9,778 nt of DNA from Halovivax sp. (GCA_007135505.1 SLIS01000459.1:1-9778); one strand, 5' to 3'; counted from the first letter of the stretch, positions 1 through 6,565 are shown. A program made the numbers and translations. Notes: generated by a model not told the origin, from the sequence alone.

Positions 1-68
1 CCCCGGGCGGAAGGGGGACGACTCTTGATCTCGAGCATCGGCTCGGCGAACACGATCAGCCGGTCGGT
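1..68. other. Window edge, unresolved, possibly the end of a neighbouring gene
   Basis: These bases lie beyond the stop of the leftward membrane protein gene. Two readings are possible. On the plus strand, a frame from base 2 reads ...GRKGDDS and stops at TGA 26-28, which would suit the acidic C-terminus of a convergent gene that starts outside the window. On the minus strand, the frame after the TGA at 69-71 stays open to the edge. The stretch is too short to choose between them, and no RNA or repeat structure was recognised. Confidence 0.25.
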
Positions 69-926
69 TCAGGCCTGGATTTCGAGCAGCCGAGCCTCGC
101 AGTCGTTGCAGGTGACGGCGTAGACCTCGTAGGATCGACAGCACGATTCGACGGTCTCGTTGTCGATCTCGATGGGGCCGTCACAGCTCGGACAGGTCTC
201 GAGAAAGGCTCGAAGGCCGCCGACGATCTGGCCACGTGCGGCGAGGGGCCGATCCGACCAGTCGATAAGCTGCGCCTCGAGCAGGCGTGCTCCGGCGAGG
301 TCGGCGATCAGGGCTGACTCGGACTCCCAGTGGGCGGCGGCCTGGCCGTCAGCCTTGACGACGATCCGGTCCGCTCCCTCGCGGTCGTCGAGCTCGACGG
401 TCTCGGGATCGAGCTCGACGAACTCTGCGACCTGCGACACGCGATCACCCGATCGAACTTCCTCCACGTACTCGCGCCAGCGTTCGCGCAGTCCGTCGGC
501 GAGACAGAGGTCGTCTTCGTCGGCACACGGGACGAGGACGCCGCCGTCGACCAGCACCCGCTCGGGATCGACGGGCTGGTCGTCGTCTGATTCGTCCCCC
601 CGTTCACGCTCGTGACTCGACGCCAGTTCCGGCCCCTTGTCGAACTTTGCGAGCAACCAGTCCGGGAAGTATCGCTTCGTTAGCGTCGGCGTCCCGGGAA
701 CGAGGTAGCCCCGGAGGTAGATCGCAATCAACGCGAGGCCGAAGACGAGGCCGCCAGCGACCCCGCCGAACTCGAGTCCGACTATCCGGCCGCCGCCGAA
801 GCCGGCGATTCCGGCCAGGACGGCGGCGATGACGACGTTGACGATCGTACACGGTATACACCGATTCTCGCCGGTGTACTCCGGCTGTCGAAACCGGTCG
901 ACGAAACGGACCAACCTGAATTGCAT
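69..926 (-). CDS. Two-helix membrane protein with CxxC (zinc-ribbon-like) motifs, unknown function
   Basis: I do not recognise a characterised family. The 285-residue product starts MQFRLVRF. A C-x-x-C pair (C23, C26) comes just before two hydrophobic, Gly-rich segments (about residues 27-47 and 50-73). A basic loop with a Pro-Gly-Thr-Pro stretch follows (77-80). Then comes a long acidic soluble region (about 105-235), with C134 and C141. The C-terminus carries C245-x-x-C248, C262-C263 and C273-x-x-C276, spacing typical of a zinc ribbon or other metal-binding knuckle. The start at 926 is chosen because a TATA-like box lies about 27 nt upstream and residues before it (the frame is open to 1001) lack haloarchaeal character. 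It is probably anchored in the membrane with the acidic part in the cytoplasm. A metal-binding or redox role is inference from the cysteines only. Confidence 0.8.
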   Translation of the reverse strand: MQFRLVRFVDRFRQPEYTGENRCIPCTIVNVVIAAVLAGIAGFGGGRIVGLEFGGVAGGLVFGLALIAIYLRGYLVPGTPTLTKRYFPDWLLAKFDKGPELASSHERERGDESDDDQPVDPERVLVDGGVLVPCADEDDLCLADGLRERWREYVEEVRSGDRVSQVAEFVELDPETVELDDREGADRIVVKADGQAAAHWESESALIADLAGARLLEAQLIDWSDRPLAARGQIVGGLRAFLETCPSCDGPIEIDNETVESCCRSYEVYAVTCNDCEARLLEIQA

Positions 927-948
927 ACCGGTACGGTGGGGGACGTGG

Positions 949-958
949 ATAAAAAATA
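949..958 (-). promoter_or_regulatory. TATA-like promoter of the CxxC membrane protein gene
   Basis: The minus strand reads TATTTTTTAT, an AT-rich island in GC-rich surroundings, centred about 27 nt before the ATG at 926. This predicts a leaderless transcript. The 174-nt gap that holds it (927-1100) shows nothing else recognisable. Confidence 0.65.
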
Positions 959-1100
959 CTCCGGTGAATTTTGTATGAAAGGCGACGTGAATCGCGACCA
1001 CGCCTGCTCGGCTCCCAGCAGGACGGTCGCGATCCCGGTCACCGATCGCTGGGGGTCAAAGCGCGCAAACGTCGGGCTGGTGCCGAATGGCTGGTGGCGT

Positions 1101-1454
1101 TCACTTTGCGGACGTGAGGTGCTGCAGGTACGGACCGAGTACGGCGGGTTCGACAGAGAGATCCACCAGTTCGGCGTCCGCGTCGTACCGGACGAGCCCG
1201 GCCTCGCTCAACCGGGGCAGGTGCCGGTGGTGCAAGTCGACGAGAATGCGCTGGTACCACTCGTAGGCGGGCTGGCCTTCCGCGATGGCGATGTACTCGG
1301 CGAGGTCGCCCAGGCTGATCGCCGCCGGTTTACTGGCGAGGTAGACGAGCGTCTGCTGTCGGCGTTCCGCCGCGAGTGCGTCGAACACCGCCGTCGGCGT
1401 GATGTCTGTACTCCGAATCCCTACTTTCCGAGGATTTCGCGCATCTGGCTTCAT
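1101..1454 (-). CDS. DUF7344-like winged helix-turn-helix protein, putative regulator
   Basis: The 117-residue product resembles the short haloarchaeal winged-helix proteins now grouped as DUF7344. It has FDALAAERRQQTLVYL (about 24-39) as the first helix pair, SLGDLAEYIA (47-56) as the HTH-like segment, then the family hallmark LHHRHLPRLSEAGLV (74-88) leading into the wing, and a short C-terminal helix. Proteins of this type are thought to bind DNA, but their targets are mostly unknown. I place the start at ATG 1454 because GGAG lies 5 nt upstream, a good Shine-Dalgarno fit. A GTG at 1472 in the same frame would add six residues. An upstream dyad at 1543-1562 next to its TATA box would suit autoregulation (inference). 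It sits between two leftward genes of unknown function. Confidence 0.85.
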   Translation of the reverse strand: MKPDARNPRKVGIRSTDITPTAVFDALAAERRQQTLVYLASKPAAISLGDLAEYIAIAEGQPAYEWYQRILVDLHHRHLPRLSEAGLVRYDADAELVDLSVEPAVLGPYLQHLTSAK

Positions 1455-1542
1455 ACTTTCTCCGTACTTCACCTACGTTCTGGCACCGACCGGGCTTCGA
1501 CGACCAACTTCAGTAGAGTACGTCCCGACGTGCGCTGGCCGT

Positions 1543-1562
1543 GTACATAGTCTTTGTTGTAC
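1543..1562 (-). promoter_or_regulatory. Inverted repeat GTACA-N10-TGTAC, candidate operator
   Basis: Two perfect 5-bp arms (1543-1547 and 1558-1562) are separated by 10 nt. The dyad begins directly beside the TATA box at 1565-1572 and covers the expected transcription start near 1542. A dimeric protein bound here would block transcription of the winged-helix gene. The operator role is inference from position; arms of this length can arise by chance. Confidence 0.35.
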
Positions 1563-1564
1563 CG

Positions 1565-1572
1565 AAATATAA
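1565..1572 (-). promoter_or_regulatory. TATA box upstream of the winged-helix gene
   Basis: The minus strand reads TTATATTT in an AT-rich patch. Transcription would start near 1542, giving a leader of roughly 85-90 nt before ATG 1454. That fits the Shine-Dalgarno sequence seen there and differs from the leaderless layout of most other genes in the window. Confidence 0.5.
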
Positions 1573-1604
1573 CTAGTAAACAAATGGTACGAACTCGTTA
1601 CCCG

Positions 1605-1814
1605 TTATTCTTCGAGTAATTCGGGTTCGTACGACGACTCGTCGTCCGGCTCGTCTCGCTCGATCGTGACCGTCCAGTTGGGGGCGTCGGAGACGGGAAC
1701 GGCTAGTTCCCACGTCCCCTCGATGCGGACGCCACGACCGTATGCGCTCGCGACGAGCGAGTACAGGTCGTCTTCGAATCCGGCTGTCAATTCTGCGGAG
1801 GGCTTCTGACTCAT
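1605..1814 (-). CDS. Small acidic protein, unknown function
   Basis: The 69-residue product begins MSQKPSAEL and ends in a strongly acidic tail (ERDEPDDESSYEPELLEE, about 52-69). The middle (about 13-50) has a short helix-like stretch (DDLYSLVASAYGRGV) followed by alternating residues suggesting beta strands (EGTWELAVPV, NWTVTIE). It has no signal peptide or membrane segment. I do not recognise a characterised family; the composition and codon use are typical of small cytoplasmic haloarchaeal proteins. The ATG at 1814 is chosen because everything upstream in the same frame is Arg-rich and unlike haloarchaeal protein. It lies divergent to the Sec61-beta gene. Confidence 0.7.
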   Translation of the reverse strand: MSQKPSAELTAGFEDDLYSLVASAYGRGVRIEGTWELAVPVSDAPNWTVTIERDEPDDESSYEPELLEE

Positions 1815-1844
1815 AGTGGGAATAGCGCCGTCGGACACTCGACT

Positions 1845-1860
1845 GTTCCAGGGGTGGAAC
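1845..1860. repeat. Inverted repeat GTTCCA-gggg-TGGAAC in a divergent gap
   Basis: A perfect 6-bp dyad with a 4-nt centre lies 31-46 nt upstream of the small acidic protein gene, in the 182-nt gap shared with the divergent Sec61-beta gene. Position suggests an operator for the leftward gene; a short hairpin in its leader is the alternative. No clear TATA box for the leftward gene was found (a weak GTTATC lies about 55-60 nt upstream of its ATG). Confidence 0.3.
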
Positions 1861-1962
1861 GGAGATAACGTTGTCTCTCGCCGACACCGGTGAGCGACCC
1901 GCAGTCGACGAGCGATCCGGATCGGTAGGCGCTTTGAGTCCAGCAACGGTCGACCGGTGTCG

Positions 1963-1971
1963 AAAGCTTTA
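1963..1971 (+). promoter_or_regulatory. TATA-like promoter of the Sec61-beta gene
   Basis: AAAGCTTTA is centred about 30 nt before ATG 1997, consistent with a leaderless or very short-leader transcript. Confidence 0.5.
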
Positions 1972-1996
1972 GTTCGCGACGGCCACAAGGACGGGT

Positions 1997-2158
1997 ATGG
2001 ACAAAGGACAGAACACCGGCGGCTTGATGTCCAGTGCCGGACTCGTCCGGTACTTCGATGCGGAGGACAGCAACGCCATCCGAATCGATCCCAAGACGAT
2101 TATCGTCTTCGGCTTGCTGCTCGGTGTCTTCGTACAGCTGCTGACCTTCATCTCCTGA
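1997..2158 (+). CDS. Preprotein translocase subunit Sec61-beta
   Basis: The 53-residue product is the small third subunit of the archaeal SecYE-Sec61beta protein-conducting channel in the cytoplasmic membrane. The sequence shows the family pattern: a Gly/Ser-rich start ([20 protein letters not shown], 1-20), the conserved [17 protein letters not shown] stretch (21-37), and one C-terminal membrane helix (about 34-52). The N-terminus is expected in the cytoplasm, with the helix beside SecY. The length is normal for the archaeal family. The ATG is preceded by a TATA-like box at leaderless distance. It appears to be transcribed alone; secY and secE are not in the window. Because it is so small, simple length-filtered gene calling would miss it. 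The identification is secure. Confidence 0.95.
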   Translation: MDKGQNTGGLMSSAGLVRYFDAEDSNAIRIDPKTIIVFGLLLGVFVQLLTFIS

Positions 2159-2270
2159 TCGGAGACGGTCGGCGGTCGGTTTCCTCGGTTCGATAGTCGA
2201 CACGTTCTCGATCGATCCCCGGTAGACTTTGCAATCTCGTCCCCCGTCGGCCGCTGCCGATGACGCGGCG

Positions 2271-2279
2271 CTTTTATCC
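2271..2279 (+). promoter_or_regulatory. TATA box of pdxT
   Basis: CTTTTATCC is centred about 26 nt before the ATG at 2301, predicting a leaderless transcript. Almost the same element (CTTTTATG) precedes the GTPase gene. Confidence 0.65.
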
Positions 2280-2300
2280 TGCTGTCACCAATCGGGAGCC

Positions 2301-2906
2301 ATGTCACTGACCGCCGGGGTCGTCGCCGTCCAGGGCGACGTCGCCGAACACGTCGGGGCCATTGAGCGCGCGTGTGCCCGTCGTGATCGGGCCGTCGAGG
2401 TCGTCGAGGTCCGCGAGTCGGGGCAGGTTCCCGACTGCGACCTGCTGGCGATGCCGGGCGGGGAGTCCACGACGATCTCCCGGCTCGTCCACGCCGAGGG
2501 GATCGCCCCGGAGATCCGCGATCACGTCGCGACCGGAAAGCCGCTCTTTGCAACCTGCGCCGGACTGATCGTCGCCTCGCGCGATGCGGCCGACGATCGC
2601 GTCGCGGAGCTCGACCTCCTCGACGTCACCGTCGAGCGCAACGCCTTCGGTCGGCAGAAAGACAGTTTCGAGGCCGCCCTCGATGTCGCCGGGCTCGAGG
2701 ACCCGTTTCCCGCGGTCTTCATTCGCGCCCCCGCCATCGACGAGGTGGGCGACGCCGACGTCCTCGCGACCTGGGACGGCCGCCCGGTCGCCGTCAGGCA
2801 GGGATCCGTCCTTGGGACGGCCTTTCATCCGGAGCTAACGCCCGACGACCGACTACACGGCCTGGCGTTCTTCGAGAACGACCGAGCCACGATCGAAGGT
2901 GCGTAA
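2301..2906 (+). CDS. pdxT: Pyridoxal 5'-phosphate synthase glutaminase subunit PdxT
   Basis: PdxT hydrolyses glutamine and channels ammonia to PdxS (PLP synthase), which makes pyridoxal 5'-phosphate from ribose 5-phosphate and glyceraldehyde 3-phosphate. The 201-residue product is a class I glutamine amidotransferase of normal length. Visible features are the N-terminal GVVAVQGD strand and loop, the oxyanion-loop motif PGGEST (52-57), the nucleophile elbow ATCAGLI with Cys86, the RNAFGRQ segment (113-119), and the catalytic His176 and Glu178 in AFHPELT. All triad residues are present. The start at 2301 fits the TATA box upstream and the family N-terminus. pdxS is not in this window, which is common since the two subunits are often unlinked in archaea. 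The DUF151 gene follows after 105 nt and has its own weak promoter. Confidence 0.96.
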   Translation: MSLTAGVVAVQGDVAEHVGAIERACARRDRAVEVVEVRESGQVPDCDLLAMPGGESTTISRLVHAEGIAPEIRDHVATGKPLFATCAGLIVASRDAADDRVAELDLLDVTVERNAFGRQKDSFEAALDVAGLEDPFPAVFIRAPAIDEVGDADVLATWDGRPVAVRQGSVLGTAFHPELTPDDRLHGLAFFENDRATIEGA

Positions 2907-2908
2907 CT

Positions 2909-2920
2909 GTCGGCGCCGAC
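2909..2920. repeat. 12-bp perfect palindrome just after pdxT
   Basis: GTCGGCGCCGAC starts 3 nt after the pdxT stop codon. It could fold as a short GC hairpin near the transcript end or be a protein site in the gap before the DUF151 gene. No T-tract follows directly, so a classical terminator is not supported; chance is possible in GC-rich DNA. Confidence 0.3.
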
Positions 2921-2980
2921 CTGCACCCAGTCTGTCGAGACGCATTCCAGCCGATTGGCGCTACCCACCCGTGGCGCAGG

Positions 2981-2990
2981 GATTTTTCTC
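2981..2990 (+). promoter_or_regulatory. Weak TATA-like promoter of the DUF151-hisE pair
   Basis: GATTTTTCTC is centred about 27 nt before ATG 3012. It is the only T-rich patch in this gap and is at the leaderless spacing seen at neighbouring genes. Confidence 0.45.
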
Positions 2991-3011
2991 GGTCGGTCCC
3001 GTCGATCCGGT

Positions 3012-3479
3012 ATGAACGCGACAATCGATGGGGTTCGGCTGGCCGGAACGCCGGATGGGGCCGTCCCGGTCCTCGTCCTCGGCGTCGAGGGCGCGGACGA
3101 CGTCGTGCCGATATTCGTCGGCATGCAGGAGGCGACGAGCATCGCCCGCGGGCTCGAAGCCGAGGACATCGGTCGGCCGATGACCCACGACCTCCTGCTC
3201 GACGTGATGGAGGAACTCGGCGGCCGCGTCGAGCGGGTCGTCGTGAGCGACCTGGAAGAACGCGGGCTCGAGGGCGGGACCTACATCGCCGATCTGCACG
3301 TCACCACTCCGCGCGACAGCGTCGTCATCGACGCCAGGCCGAGCGACTCGCTCGCGCTCGCGGCGCGGACGAACGCCCCGATCGAGATCTCCGAGGGGGT
3401 CTTCGAACGCAGCCGGGAGGACCCAGAGACGTTCGACCAGCTCACGGACATTCGCGAGGTCGGCGGGGAACTCGAATGA
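3012..3479 (+). CDS. DUF151 (bifunctional nuclease domain) family protein
   Basis: The 155-residue product belongs to the DUF151 / BFN family. Plant members have been reported to have RNase and DNase activity, and Thermotoga homologues are structurally known, but the archaeal role is not established. Family marks are the N-terminal VLVLGVEGADDVVPIFVG (20-37), where substrate-free members show a conserved strand-turn-strand, the MTHDLLLDVMEELGG stretch (57-71), and the signature IDARPSDSLALAART (106-120). The acidic C-terminal tail (about 131-155) is haloarchaeal. The ATG at 3012 is preceded by a TATA-like box; the frame upstream is not protein-like. Its last bases overlap the hisE start as ATGA, so the two are translationally coupled. 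The link with hisE does not by itself show a histidine role. Confidence 0.9.
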   Translation: MNATIDGVRLAGTPDGAVPVLVLGVEGADDVVPIFVGMQEATSIARGLEAEDIGRPMTHDLLLDVMEELGGRVERVVVSDLEERGLEGGTYIADLHVTTPRDSVVIDARPSDSLALAARTNAPIEISEGVFERSREDPETFDQLTDIREVGGELE

Positions 3480-3820
3480 GCGGCGACGAGCGCGGCCGGA
3501 GCGACGAGTTCGCGGAACCGGCCGATACCGGCCCCGACAGCGCGATCCTCGAGGAACTCTTCGACGTCATCGAGAACCGCAAGGCCACCCGTCCCGAAGA
3601 CTCCTACACCGCATCGCTGTTCGATCACGAGAAGGGCGAGAACGCCGTCCTCGAGAAACTGGGCGAGGAGACGACGGAGGCGATCCTGGCGGCGAAGGAC
3701 GACGACCACGCCGACCTGGCCGCCGAGGCGGCCGACCTGGTCTATCACCTGCTGGTCTTGCTCTCGATGAAGGGGATGGACCTCGACGATCTCCTCGCGG
3801 AACTCGAGTCGCGTCGGTGA
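3476..3820 (+). CDS. hisE: Phosphoribosyl-ATP diphosphatase HisE
   Basis: HisE hydrolyses phosphoribosyl-ATP to phosphoribosyl-AMP and diphosphate, the second step of histidine synthesis. The 114-residue product is a stand-alone HisE, not fused to HisI. It shows the family's SYTASLF (43-49), KGENAVLEKLGEE (53-65) and the all-alpha NTP-pyrophosphohydrolase metal site: EExxE at E64, E65, E68 and ExxD at E84, D87, followed by LVYHLLVLL (88-96). The first ~20 residues are a non-conserved acidic extension of a kind seen in halophiles. The start overlaps the DUF151 stop (ATGA), and a G-rich stretch 7-10 nt upstream may act as ribosome binding site. No other histidine gene is in the window. A short inverted repeat follows its stop and may end the transcript. 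Confidence 0.96.
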   Translation: MSGDERGRSDEFAEPADTGPDSAILEELFDVIENRKATRPEDSYTASLFDHEKGENAVLEKLGEETTEAILAAKDDDHADLAAEAADLVYHLLVLLSMKGMDLDDLLAELESRR

Positions 3821-3822
3821 TC

Positions 3823-3842
3823 GTCACGGTAGGCGGCGTGAC
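3823..3842. terminator. Inverted repeat after hisE, possible terminator
   Basis: GTCACG (3823-3828) and CGTGAC (3837-3842) form a perfect 6-bp dyad with an 8-nt loop, 2 nt after the hisE stop, in the 66-nt gap between convergent hisE and copB. Position favours a transcript-end structure serving one or both genes. There is no T-tract, so termination is inference. Confidence 0.35.
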
Positions 3843-3886
3843 AACATAGTGCAAGCGCATACCCGCCACTTCAGCCGGGGAGGAGG

Positions 3887-6196
3887 TCAATAGACGGTTA
3901 GCTCCGCCCGCCGCAGCAACTGCGCGTTGATCGCGACGATGACCGTGCTTGCGGACATCAGGACGGCTCCGACCGCGGGGGACAGGAGGATGCCGAACGG
4001 TGCGAGTACCCCGGCCGCGAGCGGGAGCGCGAAGACGTTGTAGCCGGCGGCCCAGGCGAGGTTCTCCTGCATCTTTCGGTAGCTCTTGCGACTCAGCTGG
4101 ACGAGGTGGGCGACGTCGCGTGGGTCGTTCTCCACGAGGACGACGTCGGCCGACTCGACGGCGACGTCGGTCCCCGACCCGATGGCGATTCCGACGTCGG
4201 CCCGGGTGAGCGCGGGGGCGTCGTTGACGCCGTCGCCGACCATCGCGACGAGGTGGCCCCGACCCTGTAACTCGACGATCTTCTCGTCCTTGTCGTCGGG
4301 CAGCACTTCGGCGAAGGCGGTGTCGATGTCGAGTTCGTCGGCGACGGCCCGGGCCACGTCGGCGTCGTCGCCGGTGAGCATCGCCACGTCGACGTCCATG
4401 CGGTGCAGCGTTTCGACCGCCTCGCGACTCTCGTCGCGAATCACGTCCGCGAGGGCGACTGCGCCGACGACGGTCCCTTCGACGAGGACGTACACGACAC
4501 CATCTCCCCGGTCGCCGGCCGCCTCCGCGAATCGCTCGAGTGCCGACGGCGGGTCGAGATCGAGGTGACGAAGCAGGTTCGGCCCACCGACGGCGACCGA
4601 CTGGCGCTCGGCGTCGCCCGGATTGGGTCCGGCTTCGCGAGTACCGCCGCTCGGCACCGCCGCCTCGATCGTCGCCCTGACGCCGCGTCCCTCCAGGGCT
4701 TCGAACCCGCGGGTGTCGGGGATCGACAGGCCGCGTTCGGCCGCTTCTTCGCGGATCGCCTGGGCGATCACGTGCTCGGAGTCGCCCTCCGCGGCGGCCG
4801 CAACTGTCAGGGCCTCGTCACCGCTCCACCCCTCGACCGTCTCGAGGTCGACGACGCCCTGTTCCCCTTCGGTGAGCGTGCCGGTCTTGTCGAAGACGAC
4901 GACGTCGACGTTCCGGGCCGCCTCCATGGCGATCCGGTCGCGGACGAGCATGCCGTTTCTCGCCGCCATCGAGGTGTTGATCGCGACGACGAGCGGGACG
5001 GCCAGCCCGAGGGCGTGCGGACAGGCGATGACGAGGACGGTGACGACACGCTCGACGACCGGCAGTCCGAAGCCGACGGCGGCGGTCCAGGCGACGGCGG
5101 TGATCGCCGCCACGCCGAGTGCGGCGTAGAAGAGCCAGCCGGCAGCCCGGTCGGCCAGTACTTGCGTCCGAGAGCGACTCTCCTGGGCCGCTTCGACGAG
5201 ACGCACGATACCCGATAGCGTCGTCTCCTCGCCCGTCGCGCCGACTCGAACGCGTAAGCTCCCGTCACGGTTGGTCGTCCCGCCGATCACCTCGTCACCC
5301 GGTTCCTTCTTCACCGGTTTCGACTCGCCGGTGAGCATCGACTCGTTCACGTTCGACTCGCCGTCCTCGACGACGCCGTCGGCGGGCACGTTCGAGCCGG
5401 GTCGGACGAGCACGAGGTCGTCCTCTCCGAGCGCGTCGATCGGAACGTCCTCGGTCTCGCCGTCGCCGGTGATTCGCTCGGTGGTGTCCGGCAGCAGCTC
5501 GGCGAGTTCGTCCAGCGCACCAGAGGCGCGACGGACGCTTCGCATCTCGATCCAGTGGCCCAGCAGGAAGATGACGATCAGCGTCACCAGTTCCCAGAAG
5601 AACGGCTCCCCGATGTCGAGCGTGACGGCCGCGACGCTGTAGACGAACGCCACCGTGATCGCGAGCGAGATGAGAAGCATCATCCCGGGCTCTCGATTTC
5701 TGGCCTCCACCGCGCCCATCCGGAGGAACGGAACCCCACCGTACGCGAAGACGATCACACCCAGGACGGGGCCGACAAATTCGCTACCCGGGAACGTGAC
5801 CGCGGCGTAGCCGAACCAGTCCTGCAGCATCGGGCTGTAGTAAAGCACCGGCAGCGAGAGGACGAGACAGACGAAAAACCGCTTCCTGAACATCGCCTCG
5901 TGGCCGGAGTGGTCGACGTGGGCGTCGTGGCGGTGGTCGCCGCCGTCGTGGGTGTCACTACCGCCGCCGTCGTGGGTGTCGTGACGGTGCTCGCCGGCAG
6001 CGTGGTCGTCGTGGCGTCCGCCGTCGCGGGTACCGGCTTCGACGTGGCTGCGGCCCTCGGTCGGCTTCTCGCCGGGGCCCGGTACGCGCCGGTAGCCGTG
6101 ACAGACGCGGCAACACGAGCAGTACTCGTCGGTCGGTTTCGACCGCTCGGCACCTCCGTTCTTCGTCCCACGGCGGTCCGACGAGCCGTCCGCCAT
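3887..6196 (-). CDS. copB: CopB-type copper-translocating P1B-ATPase (CPH motif)
   Basis: This 769-residue pump couples ATP hydrolysis to metal export across the cytoplasmic membrane. The metal motif CPH (392-394) in the sixth membrane helix and the His-rich N-terminus are marks of the P1B-3 subgroup, characterised in Archaeoglobus CopB as copper transporters. Order: Cys cluster C26-x-C28-C29-x-x-C32; His-rich tract 51-99 with 12 His; membrane segments near 107-126, 138-158, 173-193, 200-216; actuator TGES (289-292); segments near 350-372 and 380-409; phosphorylation site DKTGT (Asp436); nucleotide-binding SEHV (473-476); TGDD (608-611); GDGVND (654-659); two last helices near 712-731 and 736-757, the final one with [12 protein letters not shown]. 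No HMA domain is present. The usual HP dipeptide reads His475-Val476. ATG 6196 lies 2 nt after the SHOCT gene stop; residues further upstream in frame are Arg-rich and unlikely. The metal (Cu+, Cu2+, Ag+) is inferred. Confidence 0.93.
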   Translation of the reverse strand: MADGSSDRRGTKNGGAERSKPTDEYCSCCRVCHGYRRVPGPGEKPTEGRSHVEAGTRDGGRHDDHAAGEHRHDTHDGGGSDTHDGGDHRHDAHVDHSGHEAMFRKRFFVCLVLSLPVLYYSPMLQDWFGYAAVTFPGSEFVGPVLGVIVFAYGGVPFLRMGAVEARNREPGMMLLISLAITVAFVYSVAAVTLDIGEPFFWELVTLIVIFLLGHWIEMRSVRRASGALDELAELLPDTTERITGDGETEDVPIDALGEDDLVLVRPGSNVPADGVVEDGESNVNESMLTGESKPVKKEPGDEVIGGTTNRDGSLRVRVGATGEETTLSGIVRLVEAAQESRSRTQVLADRAAGWLFYAALGVAAITAVAWTAAVGFGLPVVERVVTVLVIACPHALGLAVPLVVAINTSMAARNGMLVRDRIAMEAARNVDVVVFDKTGTLTEGEQGVVDLETVEGWSGDEALTVAAAAEGDSEHVIAQAIREEAAERGLSIPDTRGFEALEGRGVRATIEAAVPSGGTREAGPNPGDAERQSVAVGGPNLLRHLDLDPPSALERFAEAAGDRGDGVVYVLVEGTVVGAVALADVIRDESREAVETLHRMDVDVAMLTGDDADVARAVADELDIDTAFAEVLPDDKDEKIVELQGRGHLVAMVGDGVNDAPALTRADVGIAIGSGTDVAVESADVVLVENDPRDVAHLVQLSRKSYRKMQENLAWAAGYNVFALPLAAGVLAPFGILLSPAVGAVLMSASTVIVAINAQLLRRAELTVY
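5941..5980 (-). repeat. 16-bp direct repeat coding for the His-rich tract of copB
   Basis: The 16-bp unit CGCCGTCGTGGGTGTC occurs at 5941-5956 and 5965-5980, a period of 24 nt or eight codons. It encodes the repeated DTHDGG at residues 73-78 and 81-86. In-frame duplication or slippage here would change the number of histidines in the CopB N-terminus. Confidence 0.75.
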
Positions 6197-6198
6197 CG

Positions 6199-6534
6199 TC
6201 ACTCGTTCCGGCGAAGCCGTTCCCGGCGGCTCTCGAACTCCTCGTCCGTGATTTCGCCGCGAGCGTAGGCAGTACGCAATTCCTCCATCGCGGGGTCGGC
6301 CGACTCCGTTCCGTCCCGGAACGCGCTGGCTACCAGGTAGCCGACGCCGACGACGAGTGCGAGCAGCACGAGCCAGGAGAGCGGCCACCACCACCCCATC
6401 CCGTTCGTCCCATCCCACATGCCCCCATGGCCGGCCCCCATCGTCGGCCAGAACAGGACCATCCCGATCAGCGGTACGAACAGGACGATCGCGACGAGTA
6501 CGAGAATCGCGCGGAGCACTGCGTCGTTGCTCAT
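6199..6534 (-). CDS. Small SHOCT-domain membrane protein
   Basis: The 111-residue product has two membrane helices (about 8-29 and 52-71). They are joined by a Gly/Met/Trp-rich loop ([19 protein letters not shown], 32-50), and a C-terminal SHOCT motif follows: [27 protein letters not shown] (about 81-107). SHOCT (short C-terminal domain) motifs are small helical hairpins found at protein ends and thought to aid oligomerisation; no activity is implied. The gene is first in a unit with copB, 2 nt apart, so the two are probably co-transcribed and co-translated. The loop's Met and His residues (M32, H36, M39, M46) could bind Cu+ on the outer face, but that is inference. It may be an accessory protein of the pump or an unrelated membrane protein. 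Confidence 0.88.
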   Translation of the reverse strand: MSNDAVLRAILVLVAIVLFVPLIGMVLFWPTMGAGHGGMWDGTNGMGWWWPLSWLVLLALVVGVGYLVASAFRDGTESADPAMEELRTAYARGEITDEEFESRRERLRRNE

Positions 6535-6557
6535 ACGTGTTAGTAGGACTGATGAGA

Positions 6558-6565
6558 TCTTAGTA
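6558..6565 (-). promoter_or_regulatory. TATA-like promoter of the SHOCT-copB unit
   Basis: The minus strand reads TACTAAGA, centred about 27 nt before ATG 6534, consistent with a leaderless transcript. No dyad attributable to a metal-sensing repressor was recognised around it, and no regulator gene is adjacent. Confidence 0.5.

Noticed and set aside
921..1550. Plus-strand open frame of 209 codons across the winged-helix gene
   Set aside because: It runs antisense to a gene with clear DUF7344-like motifs and crosses its promoter.
4403..5218. Long plus-strand open frame inside copB
   Set aside because: It lies antisense to conserved ATPase motifs, and its translation is a His/Asp/Arg-rich string without recognisable domains.
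5941..5980. Possible CRISPR-like or satellite repeat
   Set aside because: There are only two copies of 16 bp, in frame and explained by the repeated DTHDGG peptide of CopB.
5555..6268. Plus-strand open frame over the copB N-terminus with a Val-rich hydrophobic run
   Set aside because: The run is the complement of the His-rich repeat codons and only looks like a membrane segment; the minus strand encodes the real protein.
6197..6418. N-terminal extension of CopB overlapping the SHOCT gene
   Set aside because: The 74 extra codons are Arg-rich and overlap a SHOCT protein with clear helices; ATG 6196 gives the expected 2-nt operon spacing.
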